64,000 nucleotides of DNA from Streptomyces polyasparticus (GTDB lineage Bacteria > Actinomycetota > Actinomycetes > Streptomycetales > Streptomycetaceae). The DNA is taken from NCBI RefSeq assembly GCF_014493765.1, contig NZ_JACTVJ010000006.1, positions 682,001-746,000 on the forward strand, read 5' to 3'. Positions 24,890-35,761 of the stretch are shown here, piece by piece. Below the pieces are notes generated by a model that saw only the letters and a program-made list of their open reading frames with translations, was not told the origin of the DNA and did no database searches. Each line of letters begins with the position of its first letter. Position 1 is the stretch's first letter. The translations under genes were made by a program, and so were the position numbers.

Positions 24890-27705
24890 GGCCTTCCCTC
24901 CTTCTTCAGTTTGGAGGGGAGCGGAGTGCGGCGCAGCCACCACTTCCGTGCCTCCTCCGCGCACAGGAGCAGCACGCCGAACCCGACCAGTACCACCCAG
25001 TCGACGGGGGCGAGCGGCGCCGTGTGGAACACGGCCTGCAACGGCGGCGCGTAGCTGATGGCCGCCATCAGTGCGACACCCCCACAACCCGCCACGATCA
25101 GACGAGGGTTGGAGAACAGCCCGACGCGGAAGATGCTCTGCCGGTCCGTGCGCACCGCCAGTGCGTTGAAGAACTGGCCGACCACGATCGCCGCCTGCGT
25201 CAGGGTGGTCGCCTTGCGATAGGCGGACGTGTCCGCGGTGAAGTCGGCGAACGGGATGCCCGAGGAACGCACCTGCCAGAAGAAGACCGCGCACACGCCG
25301 ATGGACTGCACGGCCCCGAGGAACAGGAACCGCCGTACGAGCGCGGCGGAGAACAGCCGCTCGCGCCTGCTGCGAGGCGGCCGCTCCATGGTGTCCGCCT
25401 CGGGCGGCTCGGCGCCGAGCGCCAGGGCCGGCAGCACGTCGGAGCCGAGGTCGATGGCGAGGATCTGCACGGCGGTCAGCGGAACCAGCGGGAAACCCAC
25501 GAAGGTGGCGACCAGGATCGGGGTCAGCTCGGCGATGTTGTGGCTGAACAGGTAGGTCAGGAACCTTCCGATGTTGCGGTAGACCGATCTGCCCAGTTCC
25601 ACGGCGGCGGTGATGGAGGCGAACGAGTCGTCGAGCAGCACCATGACCGAGGCCTCGCGGGCGACATCGGTTCCCGTCGCCCCCATGGACACACCGATGT
25701 CCGCGCGTTTGAGCGCGGGCGCGTCGTTGGCTCCGTCGCCGGTGACCGCGACGACCTCGCCGCGCGCCTGTAGCGCGGCCACGACCCGCATCTTGTGCTC
25801 CGGGCTGACCCGGCACAGCAGCAGCTCGCCCGGGGACGCGAGCACCGCGTCGAGCGCGGCCGTGTCCATCCCGTCGAGCAGGGTGCCGGTGATCACGGTG
25901 GGGGAGGGGTGGGTGACGATGCCGACCCGGCGGGCGACGGCCTCGGCGGTCAGCGGATGGTCGCCCGTCACCATCACGATGCGGATCCCCGCCCGCTGGC
26001 AGGCCCCCACGGCATCGGAGACCTCCGGCCGCGGTGGATCGAGCATGCCGATGAGACCCAGGAGCGTCAGGTGGGACTCGGCTTCCTCGGAGGTGCCCGG
26101 GATCGCGGACACCGGGCGCAGGGCGACTCCGAGAACGCGCAACCCCCGTGTGGCCATGGCGTCGTCGGCCGAGGTGACCGTGGCTCGCAGTGCTTCGGTC
26201 AGCGGCCGTGACGCGGTGCCCGTGCGAACGCCGGCGCAGCGGGCGAGCAGTTCCTGCGGCGCACCCTTGACGCAGACGACGCGGCCCTCCGGCGTCTCAT
26301 GCACCGTGCTCATCAGCTTGCGCACAGAGTCGAAGGGGAACTCCGCGATCCGGGGTGCGGCGTTCCGCAGCGCGTCCAGGTCCAGTCCGGCCTTGGCCGC
26401 CGCGACGTGGATCGCGCCCTCCGTGGTGTCGCCGAGCACCCGCCAGCCCACATGGTCGGCCGGCGGCACAAGACGGGCGTCCGAGCACAGCACACCGGCC
26501 CACAACAGGTCCCGTACGGCATCCGCGTCGCTCACGGTGCCGACGGGGGCGTACCCCACACCGGAGACCGCGTGTGGCTCGCCGCCGCTCCACAGCTGGG
26601 TGACGGTCATCTCCGCCCGGGTCAGCGTGCCGGTCTTGTCCGTGCAGACCACGGTGGTGGAGCCGAGTGCCTCCACAGCGAGCAACTGCTTGACCAGTGC
26701 CTGTCGGCGCGCCATGCGGCGTACACCGATGGCCAACGACACCGAGAGGGTCGCGGGCAGGCCTTCGGGTACCAGTGCGACCATCACACCGAGCGCGAAC
26801 ACGAAGGTGTCGACCAGCGGCTGCCCGGTCTGCAGGCGCACCGCGAGGACACACGCGCCGATCGCGACGGCAAGGGCCGCCACCCGCCGCGCCATGGCGC
26901 CCACTTCGCGCTGCAACGGCGTCTGCTGGCGGGGTGCCTCGTCCGTGAGCCGGAAGATCTTGCCGAACTCGGTTGTGGCGCCGATGGCGAACACGACGGC
27001 CTTGCCCGACCCGGCGACCACCGTGGTGCCCATGAACACACAGTTGCGGGACTCCAGCGCGGTGCGTGTCTCCGACGGCTCGGTGACCCGTCGTACGGCC
27101 GAACTCTCCCCGGTCAGAGGCGCGTTGTTCACCGTGAGCCCGTGTGCCTCGATGATCCGGCAGTCCGCGGACACCGCGTCCCCGGCCTCCAGGACGACGA
27201 GGTCGCCCGGTGTGAGGGAGGCGGACGGCAGCTCCTGGCGCTCCCCGTCCCGCAGCACTCGGCAGGTGTGCGGCACCATGGCCTGCAGCGACTGCGCGGT
27301 GCGCTCCGCCGAGTACTCCTGAACGAAGCCGATCACCGCGTTGAGGACGACCACGCCGAGGATCGCGAACGCCAGCTGCAGATTGCCGACGTCGCGCGGG
27401 TCCTGCAGTGCGTAGGCGGCGAACGTGAGGGCGGAGGCCGTGATCAGTACGAGCGCGAACAGGTCGGTGAACTGAGTCGTGAACCGCCGCCACAGCCCCT
27501 TGCGGCGCGGGTGCGGCAGCTCATTGGTGCCGTACTGCTGCTGTCGGCGCGCCGCCTCCGCCGTGCTCAGGCCCCGTGGTGAGGTGCCGAGCTCCGCGAA
27601 CACCGCGTCGGTGCGCAGCTGTTGGAGGGGCGCGGTCGGCTCGTAGGGCACGCCCTGCCGGTCCAGGTCAGGGCCCTTGCGGTCCGCGATCTTGTCGTTG
27701 TGCAC
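24886..27705 (-). CDS. P-type cation ATPase, Na,K-ATPase-like (type IIC-like)
   Basis: A 939-residue P-type ATPase with the N-terminal cation ATPase domain, TGES actuator loop (NNAPLTGESSAV), phosphorylated Asp in VVCTDKTGTLTRAEMTV, and the TGDGANDAPALK hinge. The ion-site helices resemble Na,K-ATPase more than Ca pumps: helix 4 VALVPEGLPATLSVSLAIG, helix 5 SHNIAELTPIL, helix 6 LAIDLGSDVLPALALGAE (Na,K-ATPase has I-D-L-G-T-D-M-V-P-A). It may move Na+ or K+. The GTG at 27705 is preferred because GGGGAGG lies 6 bases before it; a GTG at 27723 is the alternative. It follows the rotary ATPase genes by 28 bp and precedes two TrkA genes. Confidence 0.85.
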   Translation of the reverse strand: MHNDKIADRKGPDLDRQGVPYEPTAPLQQLRTDAVFAELGTSPRGLSTAEAARRQQQYGTNELPHPRRKGLWRRFTTQFTDLFALVLITASALTFAAYALQDPRDVGNLQLAFAILGVVVLNAVIGFVQEYSAERTAQSLQAMVPHTCRVLRDGERQELPSASLTPGDLVVLEAGDAVSADCRIIEAHGLTVNNAPLTGESSAVRRVTEPSETRTALESRNCVFMGTTVVAGSGKAVVFAIGATTEFGKIFRLTDEAPRQQTPLQREVGAMARRVAALAVAIGACVLAVRLQTGQPLVDTFVFALGVMVALVPEGLPATLSVSLAIGVRRMARRQALVKQLLAVEALGSTTVVCTDKTGTLTRAEMTVTQLWSGGEPHAVSGVGYAPVGTVSDADAVRDLLWAGVLCSDARLVPPADHVGWRVLGDTTEGAIHVAAAKAGLDLDALRNAAPRIAEFPFDSVRKLMSTVHETPEGRVVCVKGAPQELLARCAGVRTGTASRPLTEALRATVTSADDAMATRGLRVLGVALRPVSAIPGTSEEAESHLTLLGLIGMLDPPRPEVSDAVGACQRAGIRIVMVTGDHPLTAEAVARRVGIVTHPSPTVITGTLLDGMDTAALDAVLASPGELLLCRVSPEHKMRVVAALQARGEVVAVTGDGANDAPALKRADIGVSMGATGTDVAREASVMVLLDDSFASITAAVELGRSVYRNIGRFLTYLFSHNIAELTPILVATFVGFPLVPLTAVQILAIDLGSDVLPALALGAEPPEADTMERPPRSRRERLFSAALVRRFLFLGAVQSIGVCAVFFWQVRSSGIPFADFTADTSAYRKATTLTQAAIVVGQFFNALAVRTDRQSIFRVGLFSNPRLIVAGCGGVALMAAISYAPPLQAVFHTAPLAPVDWVVLVGFGVLLLCAEEARKWWLRRTPLPSKLKKEGRP

Positions 27706-27733
27706 GAGGAGCCTCCCCGCCACCGATAGTGGT

Positions 27734-28354
27734 TCAGGACCAGTCGTCGAGGGTGCGTGCGGCCCATCTCCTGCGTACGGCGTCCTCGTGCTCGCCCTGC
27801 TCCAGCGTCAGGTCGGCCCGGACGAGTGCCGTCTGCAGCCGGGGGATCCAGTGACGCTGCAGGGCCCGCACCCGCTGACGCGTGCTGAGGACCTCGGCGC
27901 CGACGGCGCGGGCCGCTTCGCGGGCCGCGGCGTACTCGGCGGCGGCCCGTACCGCCTCCCGGTAGGCGGCCTCCGCGTGCACCAGAGCCGAGTTGGCGGG
28001 CGCGAGCGCGCCAGGTGCCCGTTCCGGTGTCATACAGGAAGCGGACTGCGGGTGGCGCACGCCCATGGTGGACGTCCAGACGACCGCCAGTGCGGCGGGG
28101 CGTGTGAAGTCCAGCGTGTCCAGGGCCTCTTCGCCATCGAGGAGCAGCCCGCGCAGCAGCCAGGATTCTGCCTCCCGCAGCCGCCGGTGCCAGCGCTCCT
28201 GCGCGGATTCCTGGGTGCGCAGTAGTTCGGCGTGGCGGGAGCGCAGGATGCGCAGCTTCTGGTCGAGCAGGTCCGCGCCGCGCAGTGCGACGTCCAGGCT
28301 GCGGCGCAGCCGCATACGGCCGGCCCGCCCGGGCGGGACACGCGGCTCCGTCAT
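27734..28354 (-). CDS. atpD: V/A-type ATP synthase subunit D (central stalk)
   Basis: A 206-residue subunit D, the rotor shaft of the V1/A1 part. The start VPPGRAGRMRLRRSLDVALR with GADLLDQKLRILRSRHAELL is the family signature (R-x-x-L-x-x-A-x-x-G-x-x-L-L-K-x-K), and the C-terminal half is a coiled coil ending QTALVRADLTLEQGEHEDAV. The ATG lies 4 bp after the stop of atpB. It is the last of the rotary ATPase genes in the operon. Confidence 0.85.
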   Translation of the reverse strand: MTEPRVPPGRAGRMRLRRSLDVALRGADLLDQKLRILRSRHAELLRTQESAQERWHRRLREAESWLLRGLLLDGEEALDTLDFTRPAALAVVWTSTMGVRHPQSASCMTPERAPGALAPANSALVHAEAAYREAVRAAAEYAAAREAARAVGAEVLSTRQRVRALQRHWIPRLQTALVRADLTLEQGEHEDAVRRRWAARTLDDWS

Positions 28355-28358
28355 GGGA

Positions 28359-29780
28359 TCACCCGCCCTCTGCCGCGCCATGGGCGTCGAGCAAGTCGCC
28401 CGGCAGCATGGCCAGTTGGCTGCGCGGCAAGGTGAGCAGCACCTGCCAGGACCGCTCCAGCGTCTGCTCCAGCGTGCGCAGTTCGTCGCGTCGCTGGTCG
28501 ACCAGGCCATGGTAGAAGGCCTCGTCGAAGTCCAGATAGCGGCGATCGGTGGGGCTGAGGGCCGAATGCCCCACGAGGTCGGCCAGCTCCCGGATCTGTC
28601 GCGCCCGCGCGAGGGCGGCGAGGAGCTGCGCAGCGACGTCGAGATGGTCGTCGCGCGTACGGCCGGGGCCCGCGCCCTTGCGCATCAGGCGCGACAGTGA
28701 GGACAGTGCGTCGACCGGCGGGTAGACGCCCTTGGCGTGCACCTCTCGGGAGAGCACGATCTGCCCCTCCGTGATGTATCCGGTGAGATCCGGCACCGGA
28801 TGGGTGATGTCGCCTGCGGGCATGGTGAGGAGCGGCAGGACGGTGACGGAACCCGGCAGGCCCTCGATCCGCCCGCACCGTTCGTACAGGGATGCCAAGT
28901 CGCTGTAGAGGTAGCCCGGATAGGCGCGGCGGGCCGGGATCTCACCGCGGGCCGCGGAGACCTCGCGCAGCGCCTCCGCGTAACTCGTCATGTCCGTCAT
29001 CACCACGAGCACATGGCGGCCCCCGGTGAAGGCCAGTTCCTCTGCGACAGTCAGCGCGATGCGCGGGGTGAGGATGCGCTCGATCACCGGGTCGTCCGCA
29101 GTGTTCAGGAACAGCACCAACTCACCCGCCGCGGAGCGCTCTTCGAGTGCGTCACGGACGAAGTTCGCGTCCGCGTGGGTCACTCCCATGGCGGCGAAGA
29201 CCACACAGAATGGCTCGCCGCCAGCCGTCGACTGCGCCGCGATCTGCGCGGCCAGCTCCAGGTGCGGAAGCCCGGCCGCGGAGAACACCGGCAGCTTCTG
29301 TCCGCGCACCAGGGTGGTGAGCGCGTCGACGGCACTGACCCCGGTCAGCACCGGGTCGGCGGGCGGCACGCGCCGGACCGGGTTGATCGGGTTGCCGCCG
29401 ACCGCCGATGTGCCGGCGCCGAAGACGGGCGGCCCCCCGTCGAGCGGCTCGCCCCGGCCGTTGCACACCCGCCCGAGCCAGCTGGGGCCCACGGGAATGC
29501 GCAGCGGCGACCCGGTGAAGAGGGTGCGTATCCGCGCGGGATCCATGCCCGCGGTGTCCTGAAGGACCTGCACCACGGCCGTACCGCGGTCGACCTCGAG
29601 GACGAGCCCGTGCCGCTGCTCGCCCGAGCCGAGCGTGAACTGGACGAACTCGTCCCAGCCGACCCCGCTCACTTGGTCGATGACCGCGAGCGGTCCGCGC
29701 AGTTCCCGCACCGAGGTGTACTCGACGCGGCCCCAGTCCGACGTGCTGTTCACGACACCTTCCTTGGGCGTGCTGTTCAC
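28359..29780 (-). CDS. atpB: V/A-type ATP synthase subunit B (non-catalytic)
   Basis: A 473-residue subunit B, the non-catalytic partner of subunit A in the A3B3 head. It has the family core (RRVPPADPVLTGVSAVDALT, FVVFAAMGVTHADANFVRDA-like segment, VVMTDMTSYAEALREVSAAR, RRAYPGYLYSDLASLYERCG) and no P-loop Walker A, as expected for B. The start is GTG 29780, overlapping the atpA stop by GTGA. A second in-frame GTG at 29753 with its own AAGGAAGG site arises from a short tandem duplication, so either may be used. Confidence 0.9.
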   Translation of the reverse strand: MNSTPKEGVVNSTSDWGRVEYTSVRELRGPLAVIDQVSGVGWDEFVQFTLGSGEQRHGLVLEVDRGTAVVQVLQDTAGMDPARIRTLFTGSPLRIPVGPSWLGRVCNGRGEPLDGGPPVFGAGTSAVGGNPINPVRRVPPADPVLTGVSAVDALTTLVRGQKLPVFSAAGLPHLELAAQIAAQSTAGGEPFCVVFAAMGVTHADANFVRDALEERSAAGELVLFLNTADDPVIERILTPRIALTVAEELAFTGGRHVLVVMTDMTSYAEALREVSAARGEIPARRAYPGYLYSDLASLYERCGRIEGLPGSVTVLPLLTMPAGDITHPVPDLTGYITEGQIVLSREVHAKGVYPPVDALSSLSRLMRKGAGPGRTRDDHLDVAAQLLAALARARQIRELADLVGHSALSPTDRRYLDFDEAFYHGLVDQRRDELRTLEQTLERSWQVLLTLPRSQLAMLPGDLLDAHGAAEGG

Positions 29781-29787
29781 GACACCT
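29742..29787. repeat. Duplicated translation start at the atpB 5' end
   Basis: The same 19 bases occur at 29742-29760 and 29769-29787, 27 bp (nine codons) apart, each carrying a GTG start and the codons for N-S-T. The duplication gives atpB two in-frame starts, each with a purine-rich site upstream. Confidence 0.8.
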
Positions 29788-31549
29788 CCCCGAGCCGCGC
29801 GAGCATGGTCGCGCCGAGCGCCTGAACGGTCGCCGCGTCGTGCGGGCCCGCTTCTTCGCGGGCACGCAGCACGGGGCCGAAGTCGATCTCTTCGATGCGA
29901 GTGGCCGGAACTCCGGAATCGGCAAGTTCCCGGCAGCGGTCGACCACGGCGAGCAGGGCTTCGGCGAGGGCGGCCGTCTTCTCGCTGCCGCTGTAGGCGT
30001 CCCGTTCGGACAGGGCGCTCTGCTGCAGCACACCCTCGCGCACGATCCGACCGCCCAGGACGCTCATGCGCTCCTGGGGCGGCAGCGCCGCGATCCCGAC
30101 GAGGTCGACGAGGTCGGCGAGCCGGTCGGCCTCGGCGAGCAGGTCGGCTACGCGAGCGCGCCGGGCGGTCCAGGCCGGGTCGTCCGACGCGGCGTGGTGC
30201 TTGCCGATCGCCTCGGCGTCGCGGGAGAAGGACCCGGCCCAGGAGACGGCCGGATAGTGACGGGCGTAGGCGAGTTCACGGTCGAGGGTCCACAGGCAGC
30301 GTACGAAGCGCTGAGTGTGGGCGGTGACCGGTTCCGCCATGTCGCCGCCGGGCGGGGACACCGCGCCGATCACCGTGACCGAGCCGCGCCGGCCGCCGAG
30401 CGTGGTCACCGCTCCCGCCCGCTCGTAGAACGCCGCGATCGCCGAGGCGAGACCTGCCGGATAGCCCTCTTCGGCGGGCAGCGCGCCGGTACGAGAGGCG
30501 AACTCCCGCAGCGCTTCGGCCCATCGGGAGGTGGAGTCGGCGATGACGACGACGTCCAGGCCCATGTCGCGGAAGTATTCGGCGACGGTCGCCCCGGTGT
30601 AGATGCTGGCCTCCCTGGCCATCATCGGCATGTTGGAGGTGTTGGCGACGATCACGGTCCGGTCGGCGAGGCGCCCGCCGGTGCGTGGGTCCTTGAGCGC
30701 GGCGAACTCGTCGATGACATCGGCCATTTCATTGCCGCGCTCCCCGCAGCCGACGTAGACGATGACGTCCGCATCGCACCACTTGGCGATCTGCTGAAGG
30801 AGCACGGTCTTGCCGGTGCCGAAGCCGCCGGGCACGGCGACCGTGCTGCCGAGCGCCACGGGGAAGAGGAGGTCGATCGCCCGTTGTCCGGTGTTGAGCA
30901 CCGCACCGGTGTCGAGGCGCTCCCGCACCGGCCGGGGTGTGCGGACCGGCCAGTCGGTGGTCATCCGGACCTCGGTACCCGCCACCGTCGCGACGACGGC
31001 GTCTGCACGCTGGTGGCCCTCCTCGGCGATCCGCTCCACCCGTCCCGCGTGGCCCACAGGCACCAGGACAAGCAGTGGCACCGGCCCGGCTTCCCGGATC
31101 TCGCCGAGGACGTCTCCCTCGGCCACGGATGCGCCGACCTTGACCCGGGGCGAGAACCGCCACGTGGGCCGTTCGTCCGCCCGGCCGCTCGCGACACCGG
31201 GCACCAGCCACGCGCCCTTGCCCGTCAGCGGGCGCAGCAAGCCGTCGTAGATCCCGCCGAGGAGCCCCGGACCGAGCGGCGCGGACAGCGGCTCGCCCAG
31301 CAGACGCAGAGGCATCCCAGGGGCGAGACCACCTGTGTACTCGTACGCCTGGACCGTGACGACACCTTCGCGGATCGCGACGACCTCTCCGGGCAGTCCG
31401 GGCTCCCCGAGTTCGACCAGGTCGTACATGGCGGCGCCGCCCGTGTACTCGGCTTCGATCAGAGGGCCGGTGACCCGCAGAATGCGTCCCATTCCCTCGG
31501 GTTCGGGCGCCGGGCGCGACTCGTGCCTCGTGTCCGGTGCGTACGTCAT
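29777..31549 (-). CDS. atpA: V/A-type ATP synthase subunit A (catalytic)
   Basis: A 590-residue catalytic subunit. Beta-barrel start (RILRVTGPLIEAEYTGGAAM), the non-homologous region specific to V/A types (about 100-190), Walker A GGFGTGKT at 241-248, the catalytic region CGERGNEMADVIDEF, ADSTSRWAEALREFASRTG with EEGYPAGL, and the C-terminal helical bundle. With subunit B it hydrolyses or makes ATP at the head. The ATG at 31549 overlaps the subunit E stop (ATGA), better than an upstream GTG. It marks the operon as V/A-type, distinct from the housekeeping F-type enzyme expected elsewhere in the chromosome. Confidence 0.95.
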   Translation of the reverse strand: MTYAPDTRHESRPAPEPEGMGRILRVTGPLIEAEYTGGAAMYDLVELGEPGLPGEVVAIREGVVTVQAYEYTGGLAPGMPLRLLGEPLSAPLGPGLLGGIYDGLLRPLTGKGAWLVPGVASGRADERPTWRFSPRVKVGASVAEGDVLGEIREAGPVPLLVLVPVGHAGRVERIAEEGHQRADAVVATVAGTEVRMTTDWPVRTPRPVRERLDTGAVLNTGQRAIDLLFPVALGSTVAVPGGFGTGKTVLLQQIAKWCDADVIVYVGCGERGNEMADVIDEFAALKDPRTGGRLADRTVIVANTSNMPMMAREASIYTGATVAEYFRDMGLDVVVIADSTSRWAEALREFASRTGALPAEEGYPAGLASAIAAFYERAGAVTTLGGRRGSVTVIGAVSPPGGDMAEPVTAHTQRFVRCLWTLDRELAYARHYPAVSWAGSFSRDAEAIGKHHAASDDPAWTARRARVADLLAEADRLADLVDLVGIAALPPQERMSVLGGRIVREGVLQQSALSERDAYSGSEKTAALAEALLAVVDRCRELADSGVPATRIEEIDFGPVLRAREEAGPHDAATVQALGATMLARLGEVS

Positions 31550-32073
31550 GGTGACCACAGCCCCTCTGCCTCCGTGCCGGTCCGCTCCAGTGCCCGGCGG
31601 GCGAACGCGGTCAGGCCGCAGTCGAGTCGTCGGCCCCGCACCTCACCGATCACGCCTCCGCCGGGCGCCTCGGTGATGTGGACGTCGGGACCCAGTACCT
31701 CGCGTACGTACGCGGTGAGTCGGTCATGGAGCTGCGGATAGGAACGGGCGCTCCGCAGGGCCTGGACCCTTGCCACGACCTGTCGGCCCAGCTCCTCCCA
31801 GCAGTCCTTGCGCGCGGCGAGTTCGCGGGCCCGCGCGGCCCGGCGGGTGCGGACGCCTGCCGCGTCGCGTGCCGTCTCGGCGTCGGCCTCGCCCTGTCTG
31901 CGGGCCTCGTCCAGGATGGCCGCGGCCTGAGCCTCGGCGGCAGCGAACGTGGCTGCGGCGTCCTGGTCCGCCGCGGCGAGCAGGGCATCGGCATCGGCCT
32001 TGGCGATGCGGAGCAGCTGCGCCCGCACCGGTTCGAGAGCGGCGCCGGTCCCGGCGGGGGTCGGGTTCCTCAT
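31546..32073 (-). CDS. atpE: V/A-type ATP synthase subunit E (peripheral stalk)
   Basis: A 175-residue protein with an Ala/Arg/Glu-rich coiled coil for the first 100 residues (AKADADALLAAADQDAAATF; AILDEARRQGEADAETARDA) and a small C-terminal alpha/beta domain (YVREVLGPDVHITEAPGGGV; GRRLDCGLTAFARRALER). This is the plan of subunit E, which forms the peripheral stalk with subunit G/H. It overlaps subunits F and A by ATGA junctions. The assignment rests on shape and gene order; residue identity in E subunits is always low. Confidence 0.75.
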   Translation of the reverse strand: MRNPTPAGTGAALEPVRAQLLRIAKADADALLAAADQDAAATFAAAEAQAAAILDEARRQGEADAETARDAAGVRTRRAARARELAARKDCWEELGRQVVARVQALRSARSYPQLHDRLTAYVREVLGPDVHITEAPGGGVIGEVRGRRLDCGLTAFARRALERTGTEAEGLWSP

Positions 32074-32291
32074 GGCGGCATCACCGCAGTGAGCGGGCCA
32101 GCCCCGTCCAGGAGTTCGGGGCCGAGCGCGTCGGCCGCGGCCGGGGTGAGCATCACCAGACCCACATCCGCGGGCAGCGCCCGCCAGGCCGCACGTACCG
32201 CCTCCGGGTCCTCGGCGGGGAGGACCACGACCCCGGCCGCCGCCGTCCCGACGACCCGCAATCGTTCTCCGATCGCCGCGACATGACTCAT
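32070..32291 (-). CDS. atpF: V/A-type ATP synthase subunit F
   Basis: A 73-residue protein: VAAIGERLRVVGTAAAGVVV, then VRAAWRALPADVGLVMLTPA and a short end. This fits the small Rossmann-like subunit F of the central stalk (family pattern I-G-x-x-x-x-V-x-G-F-x-L-A-G), though it is shorter than the usual 100 residues and lacks the C-terminal helix that reaches into the A3B3 head. It sits between subunits K and E, the usual place. Confidence 0.7.
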   Translation of the reverse strand: MSHVAAIGERLRVVGTAAAGVVVLPAEDPEAVRAAWRALPADVGLVMLTPAAADALGPELLDGAGPLTAVMPP

Positions 32292-32293
32292 GG

Positions 32294-34116
<1,823 letters not shown>

Positions 34117-34120
34117 CCAG

Positions 34121-35047
34121 TCAGTCCATGAGGGCATCGAAGGCCTCCAGCGCCCGGCCGCCGTGCGCGGCCGACTCCAGACCGGCACGCACCCGCCACG
34201 CGTCCACGGACAGTACCGTGACCGCGCCCACGACGGGCGACACGTCGAAACGCGCCCGGCGTAGCATTTCGAGACCGTCCTGCTCGACTGCCGGCCACCA
34301 GCGGGCCTCGGCCCGCCACAGCCGTTCCGTCTCCGGTGCGTCCTCCAGGGGCCAGCGGGCCGCCGACGGCAGGCGCTCGCGGAAGTCGCCGAACGACGGT
34401 GCCCGCAAGGCCTCCTGACCGAGGATCCGAGCGGCGTGGCGCGCGGCCGGCGCGGCCAGCCCACGGCCCATGAGGAAGACTTCACGCGCCACGAGCAGGG
34501 CGGCCTCGCCGGTGGCCCACCGGGCCGCCTCAGGAACGTTCGCCACGGTGCGGGCGGCCGCCGACAGGCGCATCCCGGTGACCACCGCCGCCGGGGAGTC
34601 GGCGCCGGGGTCTCCCCACGCGGAGGAGGCCAACACGCCTCGCACTTCGCTCGCGGACACCGTGGCGGCCAGCCTGGGCCAGGCGGTCGACAGCGCTCCC
34701 AGCCGGTACGGCGGGGGCGGCGGCGCGCCGGACAGGGCGCGCAGGTGCTCGCGTGTGTTCGCGATCTCGAAACCGGCGCTGAGCAGCCGTACGGCCGCGG
34801 TGCCCGGTCGGGGCTGCCATCCGGCGAGTACCCGCAACTGCCACAACAGGGCCGCTGAGACCGCTCGTTGGGCGTCCGCGGCACCGGCTGCCAGGTCGAG
34901 GCCTCGCCGGTACGGGGTCCCGGTCAGCTCGCGCAGCGCGTCGGGAAGAGTCGCCGCGGCCGCCAACTCCCGTGCTCGGACGGGTCCGACGCGCCGTGCG
35001 GCCATGGCCCTGGCCCGTGTCACTCCCGCGACCCAGCCCGCTCCCAT
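34121..35047 (-). CDS. atpC: V/A-type ATP synthase subunit C (rotor coupling)
   Basis: A 308-residue, Ala/Arg-rich helical protein. It shows the repeated three-helix layout of V-ATPase subunit C/d (AC39): GVTRARAMAARRVGPVRARE, EIANTREHLRALSG, and similar helices, with R-A-R at the start of the first. It couples the central stalk to the proteolipid ring. Identity to characterised subunits is low, so the call relies on position between the stalk subunit and subunit I and on helical content. Confidence 0.65.
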   Translation of the reverse strand: MGAGWVAGVTRARAMAARRVGPVRARELAAAATLPDALRELTGTPYRRGLDLAAGAADAQRAVSAALLWQLRVLAGWQPRPGTAAVRLLSAGFEIANTREHLRALSGAPPPPPYRLGALSTAWPRLAATVSASEVRGVLASSAWGDPGADSPAAVVTGMRLSAAARTVANVPEAARWATGEAALLVAREVFLMGRGLAAPAARHAARILGQEALRAPSFGDFRERLPSAARWPLEDAPETERLWRAEARWWPAVEQDGLEMLRRARFDVSPVVGAVTVLSVDAWRVRAGLESAAHGGRALEAFDALMD

Positions 35048-35057
35048 CGAGGCCCCC

Positions 35058-35537
35058 TCAGCGTGTGCCGGTCGGATCGGTGCCCGGTGCGGTACCGGTC
35101 CGGCCTTCGACAGCGGCGAGTTCGCCGGCGACTTGCGACACGATCCTGTCCGCGAAGTCGGGCATGCGCACACGCGCGCGTTGCAGTACCAGCGTCACGG
35201 TGCGGTCCGCCGTGGCTTCGGCGGCAGCGGACTCAGCGGCGATGTCCGCGCGGATCCGGGCCGCGGCTTCGTTCCTGACCTCCAGCGCACGCGCATGTGC
35301 CGCGGCCACGATCTCGTCGGCCCGGGCGGCCGCCGCCTGGCGCCGCTGTGCCGCCTCGCGGGCGGCGTCGTCACGTATCCGTGCCGCGTCGGCCGCCGAG
35401 TCGTCCAACAGAGCTAGTGGAGGATCCAGTTCCGCCATGAGTTCGGCGGACCGGTCAGCGGGAACGCCTCCCGCGACCGCCGGGCCGGGCGAGCCGGCCG
35501 GCCGGAAGCGCATGAGGAACTCGCGGAACCCTGCCAT
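35058..35537 (-). CDS. V/A-type ATP synthase subunit H/G (peripheral stalk coiled coil)
   Basis: A 159-residue protein whose middle (about 50-125) is a continuous Ala/Arg/Glu heptad coiled coil (DAARIRDDAAREAAQRRQAA; AHARALEVRNEAAARIRADI). This suits subunit G/H, which pairs with subunit E as the peripheral stalk. It is the first gene of the rotary ATPase operon. The paired DevR-like boxes at 35643-35677 lie 106 bp upstream of its start. Confidence 0.65.
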   Translation of the reverse strand: MAGFREFLMRFRPAGSPGPAVAGGVPADRSAELMAELDPPLALLDDSAADAARIRDDAAREAAQRRQAAAARADEIVAAAHARALEVRNEAAARIRADIAAESAAAEATADRTVTLVLQRARVRMPDFADRIVSQVAGELAAVEGRTGTAPGTDPTGTR

Positions 35538-35642
35538 CAGACCTCCCGACCCGCTTCCAACGTCTGCTGTCCTCCGGCGTCTTTTGTCCTCCGGCGTCTT
35601 TGTCTGGCCTTCACGGTAGAAAAGCGGCGCAGAGCCGAACAG

Positions 35643-35677
35643 GGGCTGAATGTCCCGGGATTGGGGACTGGCGGCCC
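35643..35677. promoter_or_regulatory. Tandem DevR-like boxes in a divergent promoter
   Basis: GGGCT-GAAT-GTCCC at 35643-35656 (one change) and GGGAC-TGGC-GGCCC at 35664-35677 (exact, within TTGGGGACTGGCGGCCCC). Centres are 21 bp apart. They sit between the rotary ATPase operon (left) and the CBS/BON gene (right, start 35762) and could control both. Confidence 0.65.
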
Positions 35678-35761
35678 CTGTCGCGTACTCGCGGAGCTCG
35701 AGACGGTGTAGGTGGGAGAGGTGTGCTGGCCCTGCCGCCTCGTCGCCCCCTGGAGGTTGCC

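Noticed and set aside
29840-31741. A 633-codon plus-strand open frame opposite atpA
   Set aside because: It is a shadow of the catalytic subunit gene; no coding signature of its own.
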